DNA from: an uncultured Pelagibacteraceae bacterium
GTDB taxonomy: Bacteria; Pseudomonadota; Alphaproteobacteria; Pelagibacterales; Pelagibacteraceae
Assembly: GCA_902619835.1 (NCBI GenBank)
Contig: CACNFS010000007.1
Span: forward strand, 1-60,118
DNA length: 60,118 nucleotides
Direction: 5' to 3'
A model generated the notes under the pieces. The model had not been told where the DNA came from. It worked only from the letters and a program-made list of their open reading frames with translations, and did not search any database. Below, piece by piece: positions 52,478-60,118 of the stretch; the stretch's first letter is position 1, and the number at the start of each line of letters is the position of its first letter. A program made the position numbers and the translations under genes.

Positions 52478-52963
52478 ATGAAAATAATAGGCATAGACCC
52501 AGGTTTAAGTGGAGCAATAGCAATTCTAAAAGAGAGAAAAGTTTTAGCTATATTTGATATGCCTGTAATGTCTGAGGGAAAGAAAAATAAAAGACAACTT
52601 AATAGCGCCCAATTAGTGAATATTATTAAAGAGAGTGCAGCAAATGATGAAGATATATCAGTTGTAGTTGAACAAGTTAATGCTATGCCAGGTCAAGGAG
52701 TTACGAGCATGTTTAATTTTGGTCAAACTTTTGGGGCAATTAAAGGAGTTTGTGCAGCACTAGATTTGCCTATTTTTTTCGTCCGGCCTTCAAAATGGAA
52801 AAAGCATTTTGAATTGATTAATTCTTCTAAAGATGCAAGCAGAACAAAGGTTATTGAAATGTATCCATCTTTGGCTAATCAACTAACAAAAAAGAAAGAT
52901 GTAAATAAGTCGGATGCAATATTGATAGCAAGATTTCATTTTGAGACAAAAATAAACGATTAA
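52478..52963 (+). CDS. RuvC-like Holliday junction resolvase of the phage/alphaproteobacterial type
   Basis: 161 residues, RNase-H-like fold. MKIIGIDPGLSGAIAIL holds the first catalytic Asp (D7), ISVVVEQVNAMPGQGVTSMFNFGQTFG the second acid (Glu), and KKDVNKSDAILIARF a C-terminal Asp. The block AMPGQGVTSMFNFG is unlike E. coli RuvC and matches the phage-related resolvase subgroup. It resolves four-way junctions in recombination. The slot where ruvA and ruvB normally follow contains only a 62-bp gap before tolQ. Confidence 0.75.
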   Translation: MKIIGIDPGLSGAIAILKERKVLAIFDMPVMSEGKKNKRQLNSAQLVNIIKESAANDEDISVVVEQVNAMPGQGVTSMFNFGQTFGAIKGVCAALDLPIFFVRPSKWKKHFELINSSKDASRTKVIEMYPSLANQLTKKKDVNKSDAILIARFHFETKIND

Positions 52964-53025
52964 AATTATTATTATTTAGATAAAAACGCCAAATTCATGA
53001 CACAATCTAAAAGTAATCAAACTTT

Positions 53026-53706
53026 ATGGAACAAGATATTGCAGCACAAGTAGTAGGCCTAGGTGGAGCTTCTGACTTCTCTTTGTGGAGTCTATTCATG
53101 CGTGCTGATTTTGTTGTAAAATTTGTTATTATTTTATTAATAGCAAGCTCAATATTCTCATGGGCATTAATTTTTGATAAATTAAAACTTTTTAAAGCAA
53201 TTAATAAATCTACTGAAGATTTTGAAAAAAAATTTTGGAAAGCAAAGTCAGCTGAAAGTTTTAATAATAATCTTCCTGTCAACTCAAGTGATCCTGCTAC
53301 ATTAATTTTTAAAGCCGCCATGAGCGAGCTTATTAAAACAAAAAGACAGTCCACCGCTATTCAAACTGCTAGAGTTGAGAGAATTTTAGAAATAGCTACT
53401 GATACTGAGCTAAAAAAAGTTGAAAAAAACTTTACTTTTTTAGCCACAATAGGATCAACAGCTCCTTTTATCGGTTTATTTGGAACAGTTTGGGGAATTA
53501 TGAATTCATTTCAATCTATTGCAATTTCTAGAAATACAAGTCTTGCAATAGTTGCTCCCGGAATAGCAGAAGCACTTTTTGCAACTGCATTAGGTTTGCT
53601 TGCAGCGATACCCGCGGTTGTTGCGTATAACAAATTTAATAGTGATTCTAGAAGATATTTTTCTAAAATAGATAATTTCTCAAAAAGATTTTTATCAATC
53701 ATATAA
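53026..53706 (+). CDS. tolQ: Tol-Pal system proton channel subunit TolQ
   Basis: 226 residues with three transmembrane helices: at about residues 25-50, then a pair around 135-190. ATIGSTAPFIGLFGTVWGIMNSFQ and GIAEALFATALGLLAAIPAVVAYN are the ExbB/TolQ signatures. With TolR it uses the proton gradient to drive envelope constriction. It is the first gene of the tolQRAB-pal-cpoB run. Confidence 0.96.
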   Translation: MEQDIAAQVVGLGGASDFSLWSLFMRADFVVKFVIILLIASSIFSWALIFDKLKLFKAINKSTEDFEKKFWKAKSAESFNNNLPVNSSDPATLIFKAAMSELIKTKRQSTAIQTARVERILEIATDTELKKVEKNFTFLATIGSTAPFIGLFGTVWGIMNSFQSIAISRNTSLAIVAPGIAEALFATALGLLAAIPAVVAYNKFNSDSRRYFSKIDNFSKRFLSII

Positions 53707-53708
53707 TA

Positions 53709-54122
53709 ATGGCATTTAAATTTAATCGCTCAAAAAATGAACCAATGAGCGAAATTAACGTAACTCCATTTGTTGATGTTATGCTTGTATTGTTAATCAT
53801 TTTTATGGTTACGGCACCATTATTGACTGTCGGTGTACAGGTAGATTTACCAGAGTCTGCCGCAGACTCTCTTCCAGATGATCAAGAGCCTTTGACTATT
53901 AGTATTAATTCAAAAGGTGAAATTTATATACAAGAGCACCAAGTTACTTATCAAAAAATGATTCCAAAATTGTTAGCAATAGCAAAAAATCGAACAGATA
54001 CTAGAATTTATGTAAGAGGAGATAAGAACATTAATTATGGTAGAGTTTTAGAGGTGATGGGAACCCTGTCTGGTGCTGGTTTTTCAAAAGTGGCTCTAAT
54101 TTCTGAGCCTTACAAAAATTAG
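53709..54122 (+). CDS. tolR: Tol-Pal system protein TolR
   Basis: 137 residues. MSEINVTPFVDVMLVLLIIFMVTAPLL is the single helix with the proton-carrying Asp (FVDVML). The periplasmic part contains YVRGDKNINYGRVLEVM. It starts 2 bp after tolQ and ends 8 bp before tolA. Confidence 0.96.
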   Translation: MAFKFNRSKNEPMSEINVTPFVDVMLVLLIIFMVTAPLLTVGVQVDLPESAADSLPDDQEPLTISINSKGEIYIQEHQVTYQKMIPKLLAIAKNRTDTRIYVRGDKNINYGRVLEVMGTLSGAGFSKVALISEPYKN

Positions 54123-54130
54123 GATGGTAT

Positions 54131-54940
54131 ATGATACGAAGTTTAATTTATTCAGTAACATTTCATTCAATTATGATTTTATTAACTATTTTAAGCCTTC
54201 CTTTTATGCTTAGAGAGCCGATAGATTTGCCACCAATTGTTTCAGTAGAATTAATTCAAATTTCAGATAAAACAAATATTCCTTACGCTCCAAAAGCTAG
54301 AAAAATAATAAAGGAGACAAAAAAAAAGGAAGAGGAGAGAATTGTTTCAGAACAAGCTCCACCAGCTGCCAAAGCCAAAGAGAAACCTGATAGAATTCCT
54401 TTACCTAATGACAAAAAAGAGGAAAAAAAATTAGTTAAAAAAAAGCAAAATCCTGAGGAGATTAAACCGCAAATTAGACAATCTTCAGAATTTGAAAAAA
54501 AAGAAATAATTGATACCAACCAAATAGCAGCTCTAATTGATAAAGCTAAAGAAGTTGAAGCTATCGCGCAAGAAAAAACTAACAAAATTACACAAAGTAA
54601 TAAAAAAAATTCATTTGCTACCGGTCTTACTTTGTCCGAAGAAGATGCTTTAAGAGCTCAAATATTTGGATGTTGGAGCGTACCTTTAGGATTACCTTAT
54701 GATGAAAATTTACTTGTAAGAATTAAATTAAAACTTAAAAAAGATGGTACAATAATGAATTCAGAAATACTCGATCATGAAAGAATGAATAGACCGGATC
54801 AGAAATTTTATAAAATTCTTGCGGAAAGTGCCTTAAGAGCTGTTCGATTATGCCAGCCTTTAAAGGTTCCACCAACTGGGTATGATAATTGGAAAGATTT
54901 GCAATTAAATTTTAACCCTACGGAGATGTTGAAAGGATAA
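54131..54940 (+). CDS. tolA: TolA-like protein, short form
   Basis: 269 residues. An N-terminal membrane anchor (LIYSVTFHSIMILLTILSL), a Lys/Glu/Pro-rich linker (about 60-160) and a C-terminal TolA domain (LRAQIFGCWSVPLGLPYDENLLVRIKLKL ... AVRLCQPLKVPP). E. coli TolA is about 420 residues with a long helix; this short form suits a thin periplasm or streamlined genome. It links inner-membrane TolQR to TolB-Pal. It abuts tolB with no gap. Confidence 0.88.
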   Translation: MIRSLIYSVTFHSIMILLTILSLPFMLREPIDLPPIVSVELIQISDKTNIPYAPKARKIIKETKKKEEERIVSEQAPPAAKAKEKPDRIPLPNDKKEEKKLVKKKQNPEEIKPQIRQSSEFEKKEIIDTNQIAALIDKAKEVEAIAQEKTNKITQSNKKNSFATGLTLSEEDALRAQIFGCWSVPLGLPYDENLLVRIKLKLKKDGTIMNSEILDHERMNRPDQKFYKILAESALRAVRLCQPLKVPPTGYDNWKDLQLNFNPTEMLKG

Positions 54941-56278
54941 ATGAAAAAATTATTATTTATATTTATATTTAATTTTGTATTTTTAGGTAAAGCTTTAGCT
55001 TTAATTGAGGTAGATATCACAAGAGGTAATCTAGACCCGCTACCGATAGCAGTTTCACCTCTGCATGTTGATATTAAGTCAGAAAATTCTGCAGGTATTA
55101 AAATCAAAGAATTAGGAGATAATATCTCAGAAATAATAGAAAATAATTTTAGAAACACAGGACTTTTTAATCCTCTTAAAAAAGATGCTTTTGTTCAAAA
55201 GCCTGATATCGCACATTTAAAACCGCGATTTGAGGATTGGAGACTTATTAAAGCACAGGCTTTAGTTACTGGGAAATTATTGATTAAAGATCAAAAATTA
55301 AAAGTAGAATTTAGACTTTGGGATTTAGCAGCTGCTCAAGAAATGACAGCTTTAGCTTTCACTACTACTCCGTCTAATTGGAGAAGAGTAGCACATATAA
55401 TTTCTGATAAAATTTACGAGCGTCTAACTGGTGAAGAAGGTTATTTTGATACTAGAATCATTTATGTTGCAGAGAGCGGACCAAAGAACCTTAGAATAAA
55501 AAAATTGGCTATAATGGACCAAGATGGCTTTAATACAAAGTATCTAACATTAGGTAATGAATTAGTTTTAACTCCAAGATTTAATCCAACTAATCAAATG
55601 GTTACGTATATGTCCTATTTTAGAAATATGCCCCGAGTTTATTTGCTTGATATTGAAACAGGCACCCAAGAAGTTGTAGGAAATTTTCCAGGTATGACTT
55701 TTGCCCCAAGATTTTCACCTGATGGAAAAAAAATAATAATGAGTTTTGCAAAAGATGGTAATTCAGATATTTTTACAATGGATTTAGAGACAAGAGTTGT
55801 TGAAAGAATTACAGAACATTCCTCTATAGACACTTCACCATCATTTTCACCAGATGGAAAATATATAGCATTTAATTCAGACAGAAGTGGACTGCAACAA
55901 ATATACGTTATGCGAAGTGACGGAAGCGGAGTGAAGAGAATAACATTCGGTAAAGGAATTTATGGCACACCTGTTTGGTCCCCAAGAGGAGATTTAATTG
56001 CTTTTACAAAAATGCACAAAGGCAAATTTTATATAGGAGTGATGAGAGTTGATGGAACTGGTGAAAGACTACTCACGGAGAATTATTATCAGGAAGCCCC
56101 CTCATGGTCCCCGAATGGAAGAGTCCTAGTTTTTTACAGAGAGACAAAAGCAGGAGAAAAAGGTGAGGGATTTACTGCAAAATTATGGTCTATAGATATT
56201 ACTGGTTATAATGAGAGAAAACTTTCTACGAAAACTGACGCTTCAGACCCATCTTGGTCTTCATTATTATCTAAGTGA
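54941..56278 (+). CDS. tolB: Tol-Pal system beta-propeller protein TolB
   Basis: 445 residues with a signal peptide ([17 protein letters not shown]), an N-terminal alpha/beta domain and a six-bladed propeller with repeated FSPDGK (about 255 onward: [48 protein letters not shown]). It is a periplasmic partner of Pal and TolA. pal follows after 75 bp. Confidence 0.96.
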   Translation: MKKLLFIFIFNFVFLGKALALIEVDITRGNLDPLPIAVSPLHVDIKSENSAGIKIKELGDNISEIIENNFRNTGLFNPLKKDAFVQKPDIAHLKPRFEDWRLIKAQALVTGKLLIKDQKLKVEFRLWDLAAAQEMTALAFTTTPSNWRRVAHIISDKIYERLTGEEGYFDTRIIYVAESGPKNLRIKKLAIMDQDGFNTKYLTLGNELVLTPRFNPTNQMVTYMSYFRNMPRVYLLDIETGTQEVVGNFPGMTFAPRFSPDGKKIIMSFAKDGNSDIFTMDLETRVVERITEHSSIDTSPSFSPDGKYIAFNSDRSGLQQIYVMRSDGSGVKRITFGKGIYGTPVWSPRGDLIAFTKMHKGKFYIGVMRVDGTGERLLTENYYQEAPSWSPNGRVLVFYRETKAGEKGEGFTAKLWSIDITGYNERKLSTKTDASDPSWSSLLSK

Positions 56279-56353
56279 GGTTGAATTTTATGTAAAATAT
56301 ACTTGAATAACCACTAATAATTTGAAATAAAAACAGTAAACCTAGGGGAAAAA

Positions 56354-56830
56354 ATGACATTAAACACGAATTTAAAAAACATATTTTTAGTTATCTTTAC
56401 AACTTTAATTCTAAGTGCGTGTTCTACTGCTAAAAAATCTGCAGATATTGAAGGTGATGTTTATACTGGAAAAGAAACAGTAGAATATCTTGCAGCTGGA
56501 GTTCCGGACAGAGTATTTTTTGCAACGAACAAATCATCTTTAACGACCGCATCACGTGCTACTTTAAGAAAGCAAGCAACTTTTTTAAGAAAAAATAAAA
56601 ATCTTAACGTGACTATTGAAGGCCATGCTGATGAAAGAGGCACAAGAGAGTACAACTTGGCATTAGGTGAAAGAAGAGCTAACGCAGCAAAAGATTATTT
56701 AATGACTTATGGAATTTCAGGAAAAAGAATATCTGTAATTAGTTATGGAAAAGAGAAACCTGTAAATCCAAAATCATCGCCTTTAGCTTGGTCTCAAAAC
56801 AGGAGATCAGTCACAGTTAAAGTAAATTAA
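56354..56830 (+). CDS. pal: Peptidoglycan-associated lipoprotein Pal
   Basis: 158 residues. The lipobox is LILSACST, with the acylated Cys at 23. The OmpA-like domain has VFFATNKSSLTTASRATLRKQA, VTIEGHADERGTREYNLALGERRA and SYGKEKPV. It anchors the outer membrane to peptidoglycan. A clear SD (AGGGGA) precedes the ATG, and a rho-independent terminator follows the stop. Confidence 0.96.
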   Translation: MTLNTNLKNIFLVIFTTLILSACSTAKKSADIEGDVYTGKETVEYLAAGVPDRVFFATNKSSLTTASRATLRKQATFLRKNKNLNVTIEGHADERGTREYNLALGERRANAAKDYLMTYGISGKRISVISYGKEKPVNPKSSPLAWSQNRRSVTVKVN

Positions 56831-56845
56831 TCAATATCTTTTCTT

Positions 56846-56887
56846 AAAAGACCCTTTGAAAGTATTAGTCAAAGGGTCTTTTTTTTG
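56846..56887 (+). terminator. Rho-independent terminator after pal
   Basis: AAAAGACCCTTTGA (56846-56859) pairs perfectly with TCAAAGGGTCTTTT (56869-56882) around a 9-nt loop, followed by a T-tract. It ends the tolQRAB-pal transcript 16 bp after the pal stop and separates it from cpoB, which needs its own promoter. It is the only strong hairpin terminator I see in the window. Confidence 0.92.
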
Positions 56888-56913
56888 CCATTTTATGTAA
56901 ATAATAAAGAATC

Positions 56914-57876
56914 ATGTTAAAAAAAAATAGTTTGATTAAATGCGTGATCTTTACAACTATAGTTTTTTTTTCCTCAGTAAATGCAGAAGAGGAAGAAATT
57001 TATTTAAAATCAATTTCTGATCAAATACAAGTAATTACGAAAGATCTCAAAACTTTAGAAAAAGCTGTTTATCAGAAATCAGATCTTGCCTCAGCCAATG
57101 AGTTAATTAAAATTAAATCAGACGGACTAAGCGAGGATGTTTTGACAAAACATTTACTTAAATTAAATGAGATTGAAGATCAATTTAGAGAACTTACTAA
57201 TAAATTTGAGGAAGTAAGTTTTAAGCTAGACAAACTATCAACGCGTGTTACAAAAATTCAATCTGATACTCAATTGAGATTTTCAGATCTTGAAACTGGA
57301 ACTCCTATAAATTCTAATACTACTAATCAAGCAAATCTTCCAGGCACAAGTAAACCTCAAGATTTTGGAGCAAATCCTGGATACAACGTAACTAATTTGC
57401 CTAAACAACAAAGCATCAATTCCGTTGAAAGTGCCAAAACTGTTATTGCTGAAGAACCTGAAAAAAAAGAGTCTCTATTACCCAATAAACCTGCTGAGCA
57501 ACAATATGAATTTGCAGTTAGTTTTATGAAGATTGGAGATTATGAAACAGCTGAATTTGCTCTAAGAGAATTTATTGATAAAAATAAAGAACATGATTTA
57601 GCCGGTAGTGCACAATATTGGTATGGCGAAACTTTTAGAATTAGACAACTTTATTCAGACGCAGCGACTGCTTATTTAGACGGATATCAAAATTATCCCA
57701 AAAGCAAAAAAGCTCCTGATAATCTTCTAAAATTAGGCATCACAATGGTTCAGTTAGGTGAAAAAGACCAAGGATGCAAAATGATTTCAGGTTTAAAAAA
57801 AGAATACCCAAAAGCAAGCAAGTCTGTGCTACAAAAAGCTCAGTATGAGCAAAAAAAATTCAAATGCAATTCTTAA
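56914..57876 (+). CDS. cpoB: Cell division coordinator CpoB (YbgF)
   Basis: 320 residues. A signal peptide (CVIFTTIVFFSSVNA), a coiled-coil N-terminal part (QIQVITKDLKTLEKAV ... FKLDKLSTRVTKI), a Pro/Asn-rich linker, then three TPR-like repeats from about 200 (QQYEFAVSFMKIGDYETAEFALREFI, AQYWYGETFRIRQLY). It coordinates outer-membrane constriction with septal peptidoglycan synthesis. It overlaps tilS by 32 bp. Confidence 0.92.
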   Translation: MLKKNSLIKCVIFTTIVFFSSVNAEEEEIYLKSISDQIQVITKDLKTLEKAVYQKSDLASANELIKIKSDGLSEDVLTKHLLKLNEIEDQFRELTNKFEEVSFKLDKLSTRVTKIQSDTQLRFSDLETGTPINSNTTNQANLPGTSKPQDFGANPGYNVTNLPKQQSINSVESAKTVIAEEPEKKESLLPNKPAEQQYEFAVSFMKIGDYETAEFALREFIDKNKEHDLAGSAQYWYGETFRIRQLYSDAATAYLDGYQNYPKSKKAPDNLLKLGITMVQLGEKDQGCKMISGLKKEYPKASKSVLQKAQYEQKKFKCNS

Positions 57877-58864
57877 AAATAGATTTAAAGATTCAAAAGA
57901 TCTTTATCAAATTTATTTAGATTTCAAAAAAAAAATCAATAAATATAAAAGTAAGCCTTTTTTAGTTGCGGTATCAGGAGGGCCGGACAGTTTGGCATTA
58001 GTAGCTCTAACGAAAGCTTACAGTTATGAAAATAATTCAAAATTTTACTATGTTTTAATTGATCATAATATTAGAAAAAAATCAAATTACGAGGCAAAAC
58101 AAGTAAAAAACTTACTTAAAAAAAATTCTATTTATATAGATATTATCGTTAATAAAGTAAAAATTAAAAAAAACATTCAAAGTGAGGCAAGAAAAATAAG
58201 GTACAAGCTTTTAGAAAATTATTGTAAAAAAAATAAAATTAATACATTGCTCACTGCTCACAATTTAGAGGATCAAGTCGAAACTTTCTTTATTAGACTA
58301 TCAAGAGGTAGCGGGTTAACTGGGCTATCATCAATGAGTCCAGTAAATAAATTGAATAATAAAGTGGTATTACTGAGACCTCTCTTAGATGTGAAGAAAA
58401 AATTTTTAATAAAGTGCTCAAAAATTGCTTTTGGAAAATATTTTATTGATCCATCAAACAAAAATAAGAAATATTTAAGGACTAGAATCAGAAATTTACA
58501 AAAACCACTTCAAGACAGCGGTTTAAACTATGAACAAATTATAAAATCAATTAATAATTTAGCATCAAGCAAAAAAACTTTAGATAATCTCATTAAAAAA
58601 ATTTTAAAAGATTTAATTGTAAAAACAGGGAATAATATTTCAATTAATTTACAAAATTTTAATAATTTAAACGAGGAAACAAAAATCAGGGCAATCAACG
58701 AGTCTATAAGAAAACTTAAAAAAAACTATTATAATCCAAGGTCAAAAAAAGTAGTTTATTTGTTAAAGGCCATAAAAAGCAAAAAATTCATTAGTTCTAC
58801 ACTTGGAGGATGCATATTTATGAGAAAAAATGGTAAATTATGCATTAAAATTGAGAAAAATTAA
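57845..58864 (+). CDS. tilS: tRNA(Ile)-lysidine synthase TilS
   Basis: 339 residues. The PP-loop is FLVAVSGGPDSLALVAL. VLIDHNIRKKSNYEA, ARKIRYKLLENYC, LLTAHNLEDQVETFFIRLSRGSGLTGLSSM and PLLDVKKKFLI follow in TilS order. It converts the wobble C of tRNA-Ile2 to lysidine so that it reads AUA, a codon used often in such AT-rich genes. The C-terminal domains of larger TilS proteins are shortened. ftsH follows after 96 bp. Confidence 0.93.
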   Translation: MSKKNSNAILKNRFKDSKDLYQIYLDFKKKINKYKSKPFLVAVSGGPDSLALVALTKAYSYENNSKFYYVLIDHNIRKKSNYEAKQVKNLLKKNSIYIDIIVNKVKIKKNIQSEARKIRYKLLENYCKKNKINTLLTAHNLEDQVETFFIRLSRGSGLTGLSSMSPVNKLNNKVVLLRPLLDVKKKFLIKCSKIAFGKYFIDPSNKNKKYLRTRIRNLQKPLQDSGLNYEQIIKSINNLASSKKTLDNLIKKILKDLIVKTGNNISINLQNFNNLNEETKIRAINESIRKLKKNYYNPRSKKVVYLLKAIKSKKFISSTLGGCIFMRKNGKLCIKIEKN

Positions 58865-58960
58865 AATTTAGGACATTTTCGTTATAATTTGTCTTATTTA
58901 CAACCCATTTTTTTTATTAAATATACTTGTTATATTTTTAAGAATTATTATTTATTTATT

Positions 58961-60118
58961 ATGAATTTAAAAAACCTTATAATGTGGATAATCATAATCC
59001 TTCTATCCGTAGGATTATTTAACATGTTTCAAGATCCAACAAAAATTAATTCCGAGAAGAATATTCTCCCTTTCTCAAATTTTTTAAATGAAGTTGAAGC
59101 AGGAAGAGTTGTTGAGGTTCAAATACAAGGAAACAATATAAGTGGAATTTTAGCAAACGGTGAGAAATTTTCTACTTTCTCTCCTAACTACCCTGAACTG
59201 GTAGATAAATTGTCTTCTAACAATGTAAGTATAGTCGCAACTCCCCAAGAAGATAAAATGCCCTCTCTTTTAGGCATATTACTCTCATGGTTCCCAATGC
59301 TTTTATTAATTGGTGTTTGGATCTTTTTTATGCGTCAAATGCAAGGCGGCAAAGGTGGAGCAATGGGATTTGGAAGGTCAAAAGCAAAACTTTTAAACGA
59401 AGCCCAGGGAAAAGTAACTTTTAATGACGTTGCTGGTGTTGAGGAGGCTAAAGAAGAAGTAGAGGAAATAGTTGAATTCTTAAAGGATCCAAAAAAATTT
59501 AGTAGACTTGGTGGTAAAATACCAAAAGGAGCACTTCTGATAGGACCGCCTGGTACAGGAAAAACTCTTTTGGCTAAAGCTATTGCCGGTGAAGCGAATG
59601 TTCCTTTCTTTTCAATCTCGGGATCAGATTTTGTGGAAATGTTTGTTGGTGTAGGTGCTTCAAGAGTAAGAGATATGTTTGAACAAGGAAAAAAACACTC
59701 ACCATGTATTATATTTATTGATGAAATAGATGCTGTTGGTAGAAGTAGAGGTGCTGGGTTAGGCGGTGGAAATGATGAAAGAGAGCAAACTTTAAATCAG
59801 CTTCTAGTAGAAATGGACGGATTTGATACTAATGAAGGTATTATTTTAATTGCAGCAACTAACAGACCAGATGTATTAGATCCAGCATTATTAAGACCTG
59901 GAAGATTTGACAGACAGGTTGTTGTCGGTAATCCCGATATTATAGGCAGAGAAGCAATACTGAAAGTCCATGTTAAAAAAATAAATACTGGTCCAGATGT
60001 AAAATTAAGAACAATAGCTAGAGGTACACCAGGTTTCTCCGGAGCTGATCTTGCTAATCTTATAAACGAGTCAGCATTACTAGCTGCAAGGAAAAATAAA
60101 AGGGTAGTTACAATGTCA
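58961..60118 (+). CDS. ftsH: ATP-dependent zinc metalloprotease FtsH, 3'-truncated by window edge
   Basis: The first 386 codons, open to the window end. Two N-terminal membrane helices ([13 protein letters not shown] and [21 protein letters not shown]) flank a periplasmic domain. The AAA+ domain has [21 protein letters not shown] (Walker A), [18 protein letters not shown] (Walker B) and [19 protein letters not shown] (SRH with Arg fingers), and continues into the lid. The protease HExxH lies beyond the edge. It degrades membrane and short-lived cytoplasmic proteins. The tilS-ftsH order is typical of alphaproteobacteria. Confidence 0.97.
   Translation, partial: MNLKNLIMWIIIILLSVGLFNMFQDPTKINSEKNILPFSNFLNEVEAGRVVEVQIQGNNISGILANGEKFSTFSPNYPELVDKLSSNNVSIVATPQEDKMPSLLGILLSWFPMLLLIGVWIFFMRQMQGGKGGAMGFGRSKAKLLNEAQGKVTFNDVAGVEEAKEEVEEIVEFLKDPKKFSRLGGKIPKGALLIGPPGTGKTLLAKAIAGEANVPFFSISGSDFVEMFVGVGASRVRDMFEQGKKHSPCIIFIDEIDAVGRSRGAGLGGGNDEREQTLNQLLVEMDGFDTNEGIILIAATNRPDVLDPALLRPGRFDRQVVVGNPDIIGREAILKVHVKKINTGPDVKLRTIARGTPGFSGADLANLINESALLAARKNKRVVTMS

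Noticed and set aside
58865-58960. Candidate promoter with TATAAT in the tilS-ftsH gap
   Set aside because: A -10-like hexamer is visible near 58882 but no -35 at proper spacing, so I do not list it as a feature.

Overview
The window looks like a chromosome segment of a SAR11 (Pelagibacterales, 'Candidatus Pelagibacter'-like) alphaproteobacterium. The DNA is very AT-rich and genes are packed with 1-35 bp overlaps. The core genes (typA, trcR/DUF1013, rpmE, suhB, efp, thiE, fba, pgk, tkt, zapA, ymdB, yebC, tolQRAB-pal-cpoB-tilS-ftsH) are alphaproteobacterial and unusually compact. No transposase, integrase, CRISPR array or phage structural gene was found. No gene-free stretch exceeds 300 bp; the longest is about 200 bp at 7376-7574.

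Left part (1-36154): a hypervariable surface-polysaccharide island. It ends exactly at a tRNA-Val and a lone 5S rRNA. This is the layout recalled for SAR11 hypervariable region 2, which separates 5S rRNA from 16S-23S. The island has two halves. Module 1 (about 1.7-18.5 kb) makes and exports an acidic ketodeoxy (nonulosonic-type) sugar. Its genes are a DegT aminotransferase, NeuB-like synthase, LA_1612-type protein, KdsB-like cytidylyltransferase, a pyruvate-aldolase/DUF115-like fusion, a deacetylase-like protein, PseG-like hydrolase, CMP-sugar synthetase, NeuD-like acyltransferase, ABC flippase, LIC12162-type transferase, a phosphotransferase, a CDP-glycerol-transferase-like protein and a sulfotransferase. 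Inside it sits a small MarR-type 'EPS-associated' regulator. Four near-identical 15-bp palindromes (GTTCA-N5-TGAAC) lie 2-17 bp upstream of the regulator gene itself and of the first genes of three other transcription units in the module. I read this as a self-contained local regulon, and it is the main discovery of this window.

Module 2 (18.5-36.1 kb) has no such palindrome. It encodes a CDP-6-deoxyhexose pathway (rfbF, rfbG, an SDR reductase/epimerase), a C-methyltransferase whose Zn-binding cysteines are degraded, a nucleotide-sugar dehydrogenase, a second NeuD-like acyltransferase, a second DegT aminotransferase and more SDRs. It also has several GT2 glycosyltransferases, some DPM1-like, with multi-spanning GT-C-like membrane proteins and an O-antigen ligase/polymerase.

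Right part (36145-60118): core genome. In order: tRNA-Val, 5S rRNA, rpmJ, a 36-aa COX IV-like membrane peptide, pntAA-pntAB-pntB, transaldolase, then typA, tRNA-fMet, cspA and rpsU on the minus strand. rpsU appears to start at AUU behind a perfect GGAGG. trcR, rpmE, suhB, efp, thiE, fba, pgk and tkt follow. A plus-strand run then holds a DUF4164-like coiled-coil protein, zapA, 5-FCL, ymdB, yebC, a phage-type ruvC with no ruvAB beside it, the complete Tol-Pal operon (with a terminator after pal), cpoB, tilS and the first 386 codons of ftsH, cut by the window end. Several genes too short or too unusual for automatic calling (rpmJ, the 36-aa peptide, AUU-start rpsU, the two edge-truncated genes) are included.
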